NCBI GenBank assembly: GCA_963169175.1
Contig: CAUJFK010000300.1
Location: forward strand, 1 to 32,372
DNA length: 32,372 nt
Direction: 5' to 3'
Origin: Acidobacteriota bacterium
GTDB lineage: Bacteria; Acidobacteriota; Blastocatellia; Pyrinomonadales; Pyrinomonadaceae
Shown piece by piece: positions 10,041-19,179 of the stretch. The position numbers and the translations under genes are program-made. The notes below the pieces were generated by a model that ran no database searches, was not told the DNA's origin, and saw only the letters and a list, made by a program, of their open reading frames with translations. Each line of letters starts with the position of its first letter. Position 1 is the stretch's first letter.

Positions 10041-10900
10041 AGCGCGTCTGTTTCCTCTCAATGGACGATTTGAGCGGCTATGTGGCCGACGACGATCTGG
10101 CGATACCTGCGCTTGCCGATCTTGGTTGGCGTGTTGATACCGTTTCGTGGCGAGACACCAACACCGATTGGAACGCATTCGCCGCCGTTATCATACGTAC
10201 CACCTGGGACTATCAGAAAGAACCGGAACGGTTCCTCTCGGTCCTTGAACAGATCAACAGCTCAAAGGCACGACTTGAGAATCCGCTTGAAACGATCCGA
10301 TGGAACCTCAGCAAGGTCTATCTTCGCGATATGGAACGGCGTGGATGCCCGATCGTACCAACGATCTGGGACGCCGCATATACCGCGGAAGGCTTTGCAG
10401 CCTGGTGCGATGAACTCTCAGCCGATGAGTTGATCATCAAACCCGTGGTCAGCGCGACCGCGGAACATACGTATCGCCTCCGAGAATACGACCCCGGCCT
10501 TGAGAGTGTTTTCAAAACGCGCGAATTCATGGTTCAGCCGTTCATGCCGGCGATAATCACAAGCGGCGAGTTTTCGCTATTCTATTTTGGCGGCGAATTC
10601 AGCCACGCGATAAATAAGTCCCCGCGGCCAAACGACTTTCGGGTCCAGGAAGAACACGGCGGTATCATCACTGCAGTTGATCCGTCGCCGTCAATGCGCC
10701 GAGCAGCCGACAATGCCGTGAAAGCGATAGGTGAGGAATTGCTGTATGCCCGCGTCGATCTTGTTAGCGACGCGGGCGATAATTTTCTATTAATGGAGCT
10801 CGAGCTGATCGAGCCAGCCCTTTATTTCAGGATGGACGAACGCTCGCCCATGTTCTTTGCGGAACAATTCGATCGTCGAATGCAGCGAGGGCCCGAATGA
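10037..10900 (+). CDS. ATP-grasp domain protein (RimK/glutathione synthetase-like), substrate unknown
   Basis: IIRTTWDYQKEPERFLSVLEQI...DELIIKPVVSATAEHTYR...FMVQPFMPAIITSGEFSLFYFGGEFSHAINKSP...FLLMELELIEPALYFRMDE. ATGA overlap with pyrE. Confidence 0.85.
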   Translation: MKRVCFLSMDDLSGYVADDDLAIPALADLGWRVDTVSWRDTNTDWNAFAAVIIRTTWDYQKEPERFLSVLEQINSSKARLENPLETIRWNLSKVYLRDMERRGCPIVPTIWDAAYTAEGFAAWCDELSADELIIKPVVSATAEHTYRLREYDPGLESVFKTREFMVQPFMPAIITSGEFSLFYFGGEFSHAINKSPRPNDFRVQEEHGGIITAVDPSPSMRRAADNAVKAIGEELLYARVDLVSDAGDNFLLMELELIEPALYFRMDERSPMFFAEQFDRRMQRGPE

Positions 10901-11367
10901 CGCCGCACGAAAAAGCCGCAGAATTTTGGCACGTGTACTGCTCTGTCAGCGGCACTGACCCGGCTCTGGCGTATCAGGTCTGGCATTTTGGCAATTCGGC
11001 GAAAATGGCGCGTGACCTTGCGGAATTGGTTGTCGCACGCAAGAAGACCGCAACGGCCAGCCTGGCCGCGGCTAACGCCCTTCGGCCCAACGAGACACCA
11101 CTACTGGACGGGTTCAGCGTCGTCACCGATATTGACCATGAACCGATCTGCATAGTGCAGACGACCGAGATACGGCATCTTCCGTTTGAGGAAATTGACG
11201 CGCAATTTGCCTTTGACGAAGGTGAAGGTGACTTGTCATATGAATATTGGCTAGACGTTCACTGGAATTACTTTACTAACGAAGCACATGAGTTGGGGCT
11301 GGAGTTTAACGAACGTTCGCTGATATGCTGCGAACGCTTTCGATGCCTGTTTGTCAATGAATTATAA
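10897..11367 (+). CDS. ASCH-domain protein
   Basis: FWHVYCSVSGTDPALAYQVWHFGNSAKMARDLAELVVARKKTATASLAAAN...TDIDHEPICIVQTTEIRHLPFEEIDAQFAFDEGEGDLSYEYWLDVHWNYF is typical of ASCH. ATGA overlap with the previous gene. Confidence 0.9.
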   Translation: MTPHEKAAEFWHVYCSVSGTDPALAYQVWHFGNSAKMARDLAELVVARKKTATASLAAANALRPNETPLLDGFSVVTDIDHEPICIVQTTEIRHLPFEEIDAQFAFDEGEGDLSYEYWLDVHWNYFTNEAHELGLEFNERSLICCERFRCLFVNEL

Positions 11368-12109
11368 ACTACTGATCCAATACGACGGCACCGATTTTCA
11401 CGGTTGGCAGGTGCAGGAGAGCGCGCGTACGATCCAGGGTGAACTTGAACGCGTTCTGGCAACCCTGGAAGGCGCACCCGTAAAAGTTGCCGGTTCAGGG
11501 CGTACCGACGCTGGTGTGCATGCCGAAGGGCAAGTGGCGAATGTTAAGCTCAGCCGCACATGGGAGCCGGAAAAGCTTCGCAGCGCGATCAACGGAAATC
11601 TCTGGCGCGATATACGAATAATGAATGTCGAACGCGCTGATGATGATTTTCACGCACGGTTCTCGGCCGTCGGGAAAACTTATGTGTACCGAATCGTCAA
11701 CGCACCGGTGATGTCGCCTTTTTGGCGAAGGACCGCTTTGCACGAAACACGTCCGCTTGATCTTGGCCGAATGCGCGTTGCGGCGAGGTTCCTTCTCGGC
11801 GAACACGATTGGACCGCGTTCGCATCGGCCCTCTCCGAAAGTGAAAACAAGGTCCGAAACGTCACGGATACGAGTATCGATTCGATCTGGGACGTGCGGG
11901 CGCATACGAACATCATCGAATTCCGTGTTCGCGCAAACGGCTTTTTGCGCTATATGGTGCGTTCGCTTGCCGGTACGCTGCTTGAGGTCGGGCGGGGCGA
12001 AAGGGATTCTGATACAATTCTCGCGGCCCTGGCCGGCGGCGACCGCAATCTCGCCGGTGTGACCGCCCCGGCTTGCGGCCTGACGCTGGTAAAGGTCGAT
12101 TATAGTTAA
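11357..12109 (+). CDS. truA: tRNA pseudouridine(38-40) synthase TruA
   Basis: NYKLLIQYDGTDFHGWQVQ...RTIQGELERVL...GSGRTDAGVHAEGQVAN with catalytic Asp; FLRYMVRSLAGTLLEVGRG. Confidence 0.97.
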   Translation: MNYKLLIQYDGTDFHGWQVQESARTIQGELERVLATLEGAPVKVAGSGRTDAGVHAEGQVANVKLSRTWEPEKLRSAINGNLWRDIRIMNVERADDDFHARFSAVGKTYVYRIVNAPVMSPFWRRTALHETRPLDLGRMRVAARFLLGEHDWTAFASALSESENKVRNVTDTSIDSIWDVRAHTNIIEFRVRANGFLRYMVRSLAGTLLEVGRGERDSDTILAALAGGDRNLAGVTAPACGLTLVKVDYS

Positions 12110-12139
12110 GATCCAACTTGGATCACTATCAAACTTCAT

Positions 12140-12463
12140 ATGCACATTTATCATGTCGTAATGCCCGAGGCTTGGGATAATGCGGTGAGCAAACCTTTCT
12201 ATCAGGCTGAGAGCCTCGAATCGGAAGGCTTTATCCATTGCAGCTCCGCCGATCAGCTTGATGGAGTGATCGAGCGTTATTATGCAAATGCGGGCGAACT
12301 GGTCATCCTGTCGATCGACCCGAACAAGTTGACCTCGACACTTGTCAGCGAACCGTCGACGAATAACGAACCATTTCCGCACATCTACGGCCCGATAAAC
12401 GCTGAGGCCATCATCAAGGTAGAAACACGGCGGGTGGGGAATGTGCCCCAACAGGATCAATAG
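12140..12463 (+). CDS. DUF952 family protein
   Basis: IYHVVMPEAWDNAVSKPFYQAESLESEGFIHCSSADQL...FPHIYGPINAEAI is typical of DUF952. Confidence 0.92.
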   Translation: MHIYHVVMPEAWDNAVSKPFYQAESLESEGFIHCSSADQLDGVIERYYANAGELVILSIDPNKLTSTLVSEPSTNNEPFPHIYGPINAEAIIKVETRRVGNVPQQDQ

Positions 12464-12469
12464 TCGAAC

Positions 12470-13267
12470 ATGCTCGACCGATTTGCGCCAGTCATCAAAA
12501 AAGATTCAGACGACGAACGGCTGCTTGCGCTGATCGACCCGGCGCGCTTGCCGCGGCATATTGCCGTGATCATGGATGGCAACGGCCGCTGGGCCAAAAT
12601 GCGCGGCAAACCGCGAATATTCGGGCATAAAGCCGGTGCCGAATCGGTCCGCTCACTGCTCGACACCTGCGCCCGTCTGCAGATCGAGGCTTTGACGCTT
12701 TATGCCTTTTCAACCGAGAATTGGAAACGCCCAAAAGCAGAGGTTTCCGGCCTGATGTCGATGCTCAAACGTTATATCCGCAGCGAGATGGGCGAGGTGA
12801 AGGCAAACAACATCCGCTTTCAAGCGATCGGGAATATTCCGGGGCTGTCAGAAGGCGTGCAGAAAGAGATAGCCTGGGCCACGGCACACACGGCCGAGAA
12901 CACCGGCACCGTGCTCAGCGTAGCGTTGAACTACGGCGGACGTGCCGAGATAGTCGAGGCCGCCCGGCGCGCAGTTCAGCAACTGCTGGATCAGGGCAAA
13001 TCTCTCGAACGCCTTACCGACGCGGATATTGAGCGCAATCTTTACACGCACGGCCTCCCCGAAGTAGATCTACTCATCCGCACCAGCGGCGAAATGCGCT
13101 TATCGAACTTTTTGCTATGGCAGTTGGCGTACAGCGAGATATATGTGACACCAACGCTATTCCCCGATTTTCGCCGGCAGCATCTTTTTGAAGCGATAGT
13201 TGAATTTCAGCAACGAGACCGAAGATTTGGCGGTGTGGCCGCGCATGTCAGCACCAGCCTAATATGA
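12470..13267 (+). CDS. uppS: Isoprenyl transferase (undecaprenyl diphosphate synthase)
   Basis: PRHIAVIMDGNGRWAKMRGKPRIFGHKAG...LTLYAFSTENWKRP...LIRTSGEMRLSNFLLWQLAYSEIYVTPTLFPDF. Confidence 0.97.
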   Translation: MLDRFAPVIKKDSDDERLLALIDPARLPRHIAVIMDGNGRWAKMRGKPRIFGHKAGAESVRSLLDTCARLQIEALTLYAFSTENWKRPKAEVSGLMSMLKRYIRSEMGEVKANNIRFQAIGNIPGLSEGVQKEIAWATAHTAENTGTVLSVALNYGGRAEIVEAARRAVQQLLDQGKSLERLTDADIERNLYTHGLPEVDLLIRTSGEMRLSNFLLWQLAYSEIYVTPTLFPDFRRQHLFEAIVEFQQRDRRFGGVAAHVSTSLI

Positions 13268-14097
13268 AAACACGCCTGCTCACAGCCGCCATTGCTTTGC
13301 CGATCCTTATTGCGTCGATCATTCTGCCGTGGTGGGTGCCGGATACTATTTGGATATTTGTCTTGATCGCGGTGCTCGCTCTGGCGGCGGGAATGTTCGA
13401 ATTCTTTTCGCTGACCAAAAAGCTTGAGTTAAAGGCGGATGCGGGAGTTGCGTACCTGGGTGCGGCGGGACTGATCGTTCTATTCGTGCTGGACGCGCCG
13501 AGGCAGGACCCAAGTCTTCTACTTATCGTTCTGGTCTGCTTCCTTGTCGTCGTATTCATCACGCAAACATTCCGTTTTCAGAAAGATTTTTCAAAGATGC
13601 TGGCAGGGATGGGTGTGACCGTGCTTGGCGTACTTTACGTGGCATTCCTTGGCGGATTTCTGATCGCGACCCGCGTTGGTTTTGACAGTATCCTCTCGAC
13701 GAAGCTGCTGTTGTTCTTCTTTGTGGTCATCTTCGGCTCCGACGCGGGCCAGTATTTTGTAGGCAAGGCGCTTGGCAAACGGAAGCTCGCACCCGCGATC
13801 TCGCCCGGCAAGACCATCGAAGGAGCCGTTGGCGGCCTGTTCGCCGCCGCCGGCTTTGCCGCCTTGTGTACGCTCATTTTCTTCCCTGAGCTTTCGTATA
13901 AGTTCTCGGTTCCGCTCGGCGTCGCCATGGCAGCCCTCGGTATGTTTGGCGATCTGGCCGAAAGTGCGATCAAGCGCGGTTCAAAGACCAAGGACGCCGC
14001 CTCGATATTGCCCGGCCACGGCGGCTTGTTGGACAGGTTGGACAGCCTTCTGTTCAATGCGCCGCTTCTCTATTATTTTGCAAGATTCTATTTTTGA
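13264..14097 (+). CDS. cdsA: Phosphatidate cytidylyltransferase
   Basis: Multi-pass membrane protein with signature KLAPAISPGKTIEGAVGGL...GDLAESAIKRGSKTKDAASILPGHGGLLDRLDSLLFNAPLLYY. Confidence 0.96.
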   Translation: MKTRLLTAAIALPILIASIILPWWVPDTIWIFVLIAVLALAAGMFEFFSLTKKLELKADAGVAYLGAAGLIVLFVLDAPRQDPSLLLIVLVCFLVVVFITQTFRFQKDFSKMLAGMGVTVLGVLYVAFLGGFLIATRVGFDSILSTKLLLFFFVVIFGSDAGQYFVGKALGKRKLAPAISPGKTIEGAVGGLFAAAGFAALCTLIFFPELSYKFSVPLGVAMAALGMFGDLAESAIKRGSKTKDAASILPGHGGLLDRLDSLLFNAPLLYYFARFYF

Positions 14098-14113
14098 CCC
14101 GGGCTTTACACAT

Positions 14114-15397
14114 ATGTTTCGCCGAATAGTCCTTATCAAATTTATCTTTCTTGTCACGCTGATCTCATGCTTTGCGCAGGGCCAGGGCTTTGTTTCAGTG
14201 ACAGGGCATCAATTCCTGATCAACAAGCGGCCATACTATTTCGTCGGTACCAACTATTGGTACGGAAGTCTGCTGGGCCTGGAGAAAGATAAAAAGCGCG
14301 ATGTTGAGCGATTAAGAAAAGAGCTTGATTTTCTGAAACGCAATGGTGTGACCAACCTGCGGCTGCTCGGCGGAGCCGAAGGCCTTGGCATGCTGAACGC
14401 TGTTCCGCGCGTAGGGCCGCCGCTGCAGCCCGAACAGGGGAAATTTGACGCATCGACGCTCGATGGCCTCGACCTCATCCTTTCAGAAATGAGCAAGCGG
14501 CAGATGAAGGCCGTGATCTTCCTTAGCAACAACTGGGAATGGAGCGGCGGTTTTCAGCAGTATTTGATCTGGAACAAGGTTATTGCCGATAAATGGCTGA
14601 CTGAGAAACCAACCTGGGATGAACTGCGCGACAATGTTGCAAAATTCTACACTTGCGAACCGTGCAGATCGGCCTATGCAAAACAGGCGGAATTCATTAT
14701 TACCCGAACGAACAAGGTCACCGGCAGGCGATATATCGACGACCCGACAATAATGGCATGGGAACTCGCCAATGAGCCGAGGCCGATGCGGCCGGCGGCA
14801 AACGATGCGTATCGCGACTGGATCAAAGATTCGGCGGCGATGATCAAACGCCTTGACCACAACCACCTCGTCACCACCGGCCATGAAGGCTGGATCGGAA
14901 CCGAGAGTCTAGGCCTCTTCGAACAGGTCCACGCCGACCGCAATATCGATTACCTCACCATCCACATCTGGCCGAAAAATTGGGGCTGGATCGAGAATGG
15001 CAAAATGGCGGAAACCTTCCCGAACGCAGTCGCCCAAACCGTCAAATATATTAACGATAATGCCGCGGTTGCCGTAAAACTAAAAAAGCCGATGGTGATC
15101 GAAGAATTCGGCCTGCCGCGTGACAAACAGTCATTCGATGCTGCGTCGCCCACGACATTTCGTGACCGATACTTCAAAACGGTACTCTCTTTTATTCGGA
15201 CCAACCCGCACGTCGCCGGGGCCAACTTCTGGGCATTTGCTGGAACGGCCCGGCCTATTAAGGGCCAGCTGTTCTGGAAGCCCGGTGACAACTACACCGG
15301 TGATCCGCCGATGGAGGAACAGGGCCTGTATTCGATCTTTGATTCGGACGCGTCAACCTGGAACCTTATCCGAAATGCGTCAGCTAAATTTCGATAA
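14114..15397 (+). CDS. Secreted glycoside hydrolase family 5-like protein (mannanase-type)
   Basis: Signal peptide MFRRIVLIKFIFLVTLISCFAQ; GTNYWYGSLLG, NGVTNLRLLGGAEG, AWELANEPRP (acid/base), MVIEEFGLPRD (nucleophile). The upstream part of the 13772 ORF overlaps cdsA and is rejected. Confidence 0.88.
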   Translation: MFRRIVLIKFIFLVTLISCFAQGQGFVSVTGHQFLINKRPYYFVGTNYWYGSLLGLEKDKKRDVERLRKELDFLKRNGVTNLRLLGGAEGLGMLNAVPRVGPPLQPEQGKFDASTLDGLDLILSEMSKRQMKAVIFLSNNWEWSGGFQQYLIWNKVIADKWLTEKPTWDELRDNVAKFYTCEPCRSAYAKQAEFIITRTNKVTGRRYIDDPTIMAWELANEPRPMRPAANDAYRDWIKDSAAMIKRLDHNHLVTTGHEGWIGTESLGLFEQVHADRNIDYLTIHIWPKNWGWIENGKMAETFPNAVAQTVKYINDNAAVAVKLKKPMVIEEFGLPRDKQSFDAASPTTFRDRYFKTVLSFIRTNPHVAGANFWAFAGTARPIKGQLFWKPGDNYTGDPPMEEQGLYSIFDSDASTWNLIRNASAKFR

Positions 15398-15400
15398 CGC

Positions 15401-16639
15401 CTAAATGACGCCCTTGATCAGCCGGACCGTGTCGCGTGCTATCAACAACTCCTCGTTTGTCGGTATAACGCCGAGCCTGACCCGCGATCCCTCACTGTTG
15501 AAAAACCCTTCCTGGCCGTTCGCAAGCTGAGCGTTGCGTGCCGGATCTATCGAGATGCCGCACCAGGAAAGCTGTTCGCAGATCTTCGAACGCACCAGCG
15601 CCGAGTTTTCCCCGATCCCACCGGAAAATATGACAGCATCGGCGCCATTCATCGCGGACAGGTATGCACCGATGTATTTGCGTACCCGATAGCAAAAGAT
15701 CTCGATCGCTAATCGTGCCCGCCGGTCGCCCGATTCCTCCGCTTCCGCGATCAGCTCACGCATGTCGTTGGTCAGTCCGGAAATGCCAAGCAAACCGGAC
15801 GCCTTGTTCAGCAGCATATCGGCCTCGTGGACGCTCATTCCTTCCTTATCGCAAATAAACCCGATGATCGCCGGATCGATATCGCCCGACCGCGTGCCCA
15901 TCACCAGGCCCTCAAGCGGTGTGAATCCCATTGAAGTATCAAAGGAATCACCGCCTTTTATCGCCGCGATCGAACATCCGTTGCCCAGATGAAGTGTGAT
16001 AATGTTCACATCTTTTCGGGGTATGTTATTCAAGGTTCGGTACTGATAGGCAATATACCGGTGTGAAGTTCCGTGAAAACCATATCGGCGGATCTTGTGC
16101 CGCCGATAGAACTGATAAGGAATGGCGTAGAGATACGAATGCTCAGGAATTGTGTGATGGAAAGCCGTATCGAAAACCGCCGCTTGCGGCACAGCTTTGC
16201 CAAATATCGACCGCGCAGCCTGAATCCCCTGAATATTGGCAGGATTGTGCAGCGGGGCCAATTCGACACAATCGTCTATACCGCGCAGAACTGCATCGTC
16301 GATCAGCACTGACTGAATAAAACTCTCGCCGCCGTGAACGACGCGATGCCCGACCGCATCGATGTCCGCGAGCCCGCTGACACCATCGATATTCGTCTCC
16401 TCGGCCCCTATCCACTGCAGCACAGCGTCCAGTGCCGCGCGCATATCCCTGACCGGCCGGGCCGAGCGGGCCGTCTGCTCGCCCGCCACCTGAAACGCAA
16501 GAAGCCCTGCCCCGCCAATACGTTCGATTTGCCCCTTTGCCAGCACACGGTCCGCGCGCTGCTCTATCTGTTCAAGACTGGTCGATATCAACTGGAATTT
16601 CAGCGACGAGCTCCCGCAGTTCAGCACAAGAATGTTCAT
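15401..16639 (-). CDS. ackA: Acetate kinase
   Basis: [95 protein letters not shown]. Confidence 0.98.
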   Translation of the reverse strand: MNILVLNCGSSSLKFQLISTSLEQIEQRADRVLAKGQIERIGGAGLLAFQVAGEQTARSARPVRDMRAALDAVLQWIGAEETNIDGVSGLADIDAVGHRVVHGGESFIQSVLIDDAVLRGIDDCVELAPLHNPANIQGIQAARSIFGKAVPQAAVFDTAFHHTIPEHSYLYAIPYQFYRRHKIRRYGFHGTSHRYIAYQYRTLNNIPRKDVNIITLHLGNGCSIAAIKGGDSFDTSMGFTPLEGLVMGTRSGDIDPAIIGFICDKEGMSVHEADMLLNKASGLLGISGLTNDMRELIAEAEESGDRRARLAIEIFCYRVRKYIGAYLSAMNGADAVIFSGGIGENSALVRSKICEQLSWCGISIDPARNAQLANGQEGFFNSEGSRVRLGVIPTNEELLIARDTVRLIKGVI

Positions 16640-16811
16640 GATTTGATTTTAGTCCAACTGGGCGTAAAATTTCTGCAAGCCCGCTAAATTAGAGCAGGAT
16701 GCCGCCAAATGCAGGCATTTCCGAAGGTTAAGCATTGCCAAACGAAACGATCTTCCTGTATTATCTCCCTTGGCTTTATGAACGTCTTTCGGTTCGACGA
16801 CAATAATACGT

Positions 16812-16850
16812 AAGGCGAGAACGCAAGACACCGATCCCGCGTTCCGCCTT
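16812..16850 (+). promoter_or_regulatory. Possible leader hairpin mutually exclusive with the terminator hairpin
   Basis: AAGGCGaGAACGC (16812-16824) pairs with GCGTTCCGCCTT (16839-16850); the right arm overlaps the left arm of the next hairpin. Confidence 0.45.
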
Positions 16851-16884
16851 TCGTTTGTCACAAAACCGAAAGGCGTTTTATTTT
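16845..16884 (+). terminator. Rho-independent terminator-like hairpin upstream of aspS
   Basis: CGCCTTTCG (16845-16853) / CGAAAGGCG (16867-16875) stem followed by TTTTATTTT. Confidence 0.65.
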
Positions 16885-16896
16885 GGACGGAAACTA

Positions 16897-16960
16897 TCCA
16901 CAGATGAACACAGATCAGATCAGTTTCTTGCATCTGTGTTGATCTGTGTTCATCTGTGGA
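16897..16960. repeat. Inverted repeat of the ATCTGTGTTCATCTGTGG type abutting the aspS start
   Basis: TCCACAGATGAACACAGATC (16897-16916) is the exact reverse complement of GATCTGTGTTCATCTGTGGA (16941-16960); an extra CATCTGTGTT copy lies at 16931-16940. Confidence 0.9.
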
Positions 16961-16973
16961 CTTCACCTCTTGT

Positions 16974-18815
16974 ATGTTAGATGTATTGGGAAATTTGGAA
17001 CGAACACACACCTGTGGCGAGCTGCGTGAGAGCAGCGTTGGCGGGCAGGTGGTCTTGATGGGATGGGTCGCAAAGAAGCGTGACTTTGGGGTTTTTACGT
17101 TTATCGACCTGCGCGACCGTGAGGGCGTGACGCAGGTTGTTGTGAGCGAAGAAACCGCGGCCGAAGCACACGCAAAAGCCAAAAATCTTCGCGGCGAATT
17201 CGTTATCGCCGTAAAAGGCGAAGTGGTGAGCCGCGCCGAAGGGACGCACAACAAGAAGCTCGCGACCGGCGACATCGAGATAAAGGTAAGCGAACTGCTT
17301 ATCCTGAACGATTCCAAAGTCCCGCCGTTCCAGCTTGAGGTCGCCGGTTCAGAGAATCTTGCGGCAGAAGATACGCGATTGAAATATCGCTATCTCGATC
17401 TGCGAAGGCCGCAGCTTCAGCATAATATTCGTATGCGTGCGAAGGCTGTTTCAAAGATCCGTGAATATTTCGATAGTCGCGGTTTTATCGAGATTGAGAC
17501 ACCGATCTTGCTTAAATCGACGCCCGAAGGCGCGCGCGATTTTATCGTGCCGTCGCGTATTCACACCGGCAAATTCTTTGCCCTGCCGCAGTCGCCGCAG
17601 ATATTGAAGCAGCTTACGATGATCTCCGGTTTTGATAAGTATTACCAGATCGCCCGCTGTTTTCGCGACGAAGACCTCCGCGCCGACCGCCAGCCGGAGT
17701 TTACGCAGCTCGACATGGAAATGTCCTTCGCAAATCGCGAACAGGTTTACCGCGAGATGGAGGGAATGTTTAATCACGTGCTGAAGCTGATCGGTGTGAA
17801 CCTGCCAACCGAATGGCCGCGGCTAACTTACGCCGAAGCAATGCGGCGCTTCGGTTCCGACAAACCCGACCTGCGGTTCGGAATGGAATTGATCGACCTA
17901 ACCACCGAATTAAAGGGCACCGATTTCGCCCCGTTCGCCGACGTGCTGGCGAAAGGCGGCGAGATCAAATGCATTGTCGTAAAAGGCCGCGCCGATTATT
18001 CGCGAAAACAAACCGATGAACTGCAGGAATTTGTTAAGCGATACGGGGCGGGATCTCTCGCGTGGATCAAGATTCCTGTCAGAGCCGGGAGCGATAGCGA
18101 CTGGGCTCCGGCATCGTCTCTATTGAAAGTGCTTGGGGAAGAGAAGATCGCTCGACTCACAGAAGTTTCTGGTGCAGTCGAGGGCGATGCTGTTCTCATC
18201 GTGGCTGGCAAAAAGTCTGTCGTTGCTGCCGCACTTGGAGCGCTTCGCAATGAGGTCGCACGACGCGAGAACATCATCGATCGCACGAAATACAAATGCC
18301 TCATCGTCACCGAATTCCCGATGTTCGAGCATAATGATGAGACCGACACCTACGTCGCCGCCCATCATCCGTTCACGTCACCGATGGACGAGGACCTCGA
18401 TCTGTTCAAAACCGCGGTCAACGATCCGTCGCAGCACCACTTGCTCGGACAGGTGCGTGCCAAAGCCTACGACGCAGTCATCAACGGCTACGAATGCGCC
18501 GGCGGCTCGATCCGAATCCATCAGAAAGAAGTGCAGGCACTAAACTTCAAAGCCCTCGGCATGACGCCCGAAACTGCCCGCTCGCGCTTCGGATTTTTCC
18601 TCGACGCCCTCGAATATGGCACGCCCCCGCACGGAGGCTTCGCTGCCGGCATCGAACGCACCTGCATGATCCTCGTCGGCACCGAAAACATCCGCGACGT
18701 CATGGCATTCCCAAAAACAGCGTCGGCCCAAGACCTGATGATGGATTCGCCGGGTGATGTGGATGAGGCTCAGTTGAAGGAACTTGGGATCGAAGTGTCA
18801 GTCGCATCTGAATAA
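16974..18815 (+). CDS. aspS: Aspartate--tRNA ligase
   Basis: RTHTCGELRESSVGGQVVLMGWVAKKRDFGVFTFIDLRDREGVTQVV; class II motifs FIEIETPILLKSTPEGARDFIVPSR, FRDEDLRADRQPEFTQLDMEMSF; GFAAGIERTCMILVG. Start ATG 16974 or GTG 16956 is uncertain. Confidence 0.97.
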   Translation: MLDVLGNLERTHTCGELRESSVGGQVVLMGWVAKKRDFGVFTFIDLRDREGVTQVVVSEETAAEAHAKAKNLRGEFVIAVKGEVVSRAEGTHNKKLATGDIEIKVSELLILNDSKVPPFQLEVAGSENLAAEDTRLKYRYLDLRRPQLQHNIRMRAKAVSKIREYFDSRGFIEIETPILLKSTPEGARDFIVPSRIHTGKFFALPQSPQILKQLTMISGFDKYYQIARCFRDEDLRADRQPEFTQLDMEMSFANREQVYREMEGMFNHVLKLIGVNLPTEWPRLTYAEAMRRFGSDKPDLRFGMELIDLTTELKGTDFAPFADVLAKGGEIKCIVVKGRADYSRKQTDELQEFVKRYGAGSLAWIKIPVRAGSDSDWAPASSLLKVLGEEKIARLTEVSGAVEGDAVLIVAGKKSVVAAALGALRNEVARRENIIDRTKYKCLIVTEFPMFEHNDETDTYVAAHHPFTSPMDEDLDLFKTAVNDPSQHHLLGQVRAKAYDAVINGYECAGGSIRIHQKEVQALNFKALGMTPETARSRFGFFLDALEYGTPPHGGFAAGIERTCMILVGTENIRDVMAFPKTASAQDLMMDSPGDVDEAQLKELGIEVSVASE

Positions 18816-18915
18816 CCAAATGCAATTGATTCGTCGCGGGTATCAAAGATAGCCGTTGAAGAAACAATTCGCCTAGTAGTACTACCCATGGTACTATCTG
18901 GTTGTCGATCTCAAT

Positions 18916-19179
18916 ATGGATATTCAAGCGACAATTGAGAACCTCGATAATGAGATCGCAAATACGAGATTTTTATTTCTGGTACGAGTTTGTACAGAAT
19001 ATTTTGGCGCTCCGCGGATGAAGGGCAGTCATCATATCTTCAAGACGCCGTGGCCGGGAGATCCGAGGATTAACTTGCAGTCGGCCAAAGGCAAAGCGAA
19101 GCCTTACCAGGTCGAACACGTAATCGTGGCGCTGAGGAAACTGGAGGAGATTGGAGATGCGGGCGACGCTGAGACCTAG
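18916..19179 (+). CDS. hicA: HicA-like mRNA interferase toxin
   Basis: Small protein with EYFGAPRMKGSHHIFKTPWPGDPRINLQSAKGKAKPYQVEHVIVALRKLE; the KGSHHIF active-site His motif is typical of HicA/YcfA. A HicB-like gene overlaps downstream. Confidence 0.82.
   Translation: MDIQATIENLDNEIANTRFLFLVRVCTEYFGAPRMKGSHHIFKTPWPGDPRINLQSAKGKAKPYQVEHVIVALRKLEEIGDAGDAET

Noticed and set aside
11495-12460. 321-aa minus-strand ORF across truA/DUF952
   Set aside because: It is antisense to two well-supported genes and has no recognisable domain; typical of GC-rich shadow ORFs.
13772-14113. Upstream part of the 13772-15397 ORF as a longer GH5 N-terminus
   Set aside because: It overlaps the cdsA signature region in another frame; a signal peptide starts at 14114.
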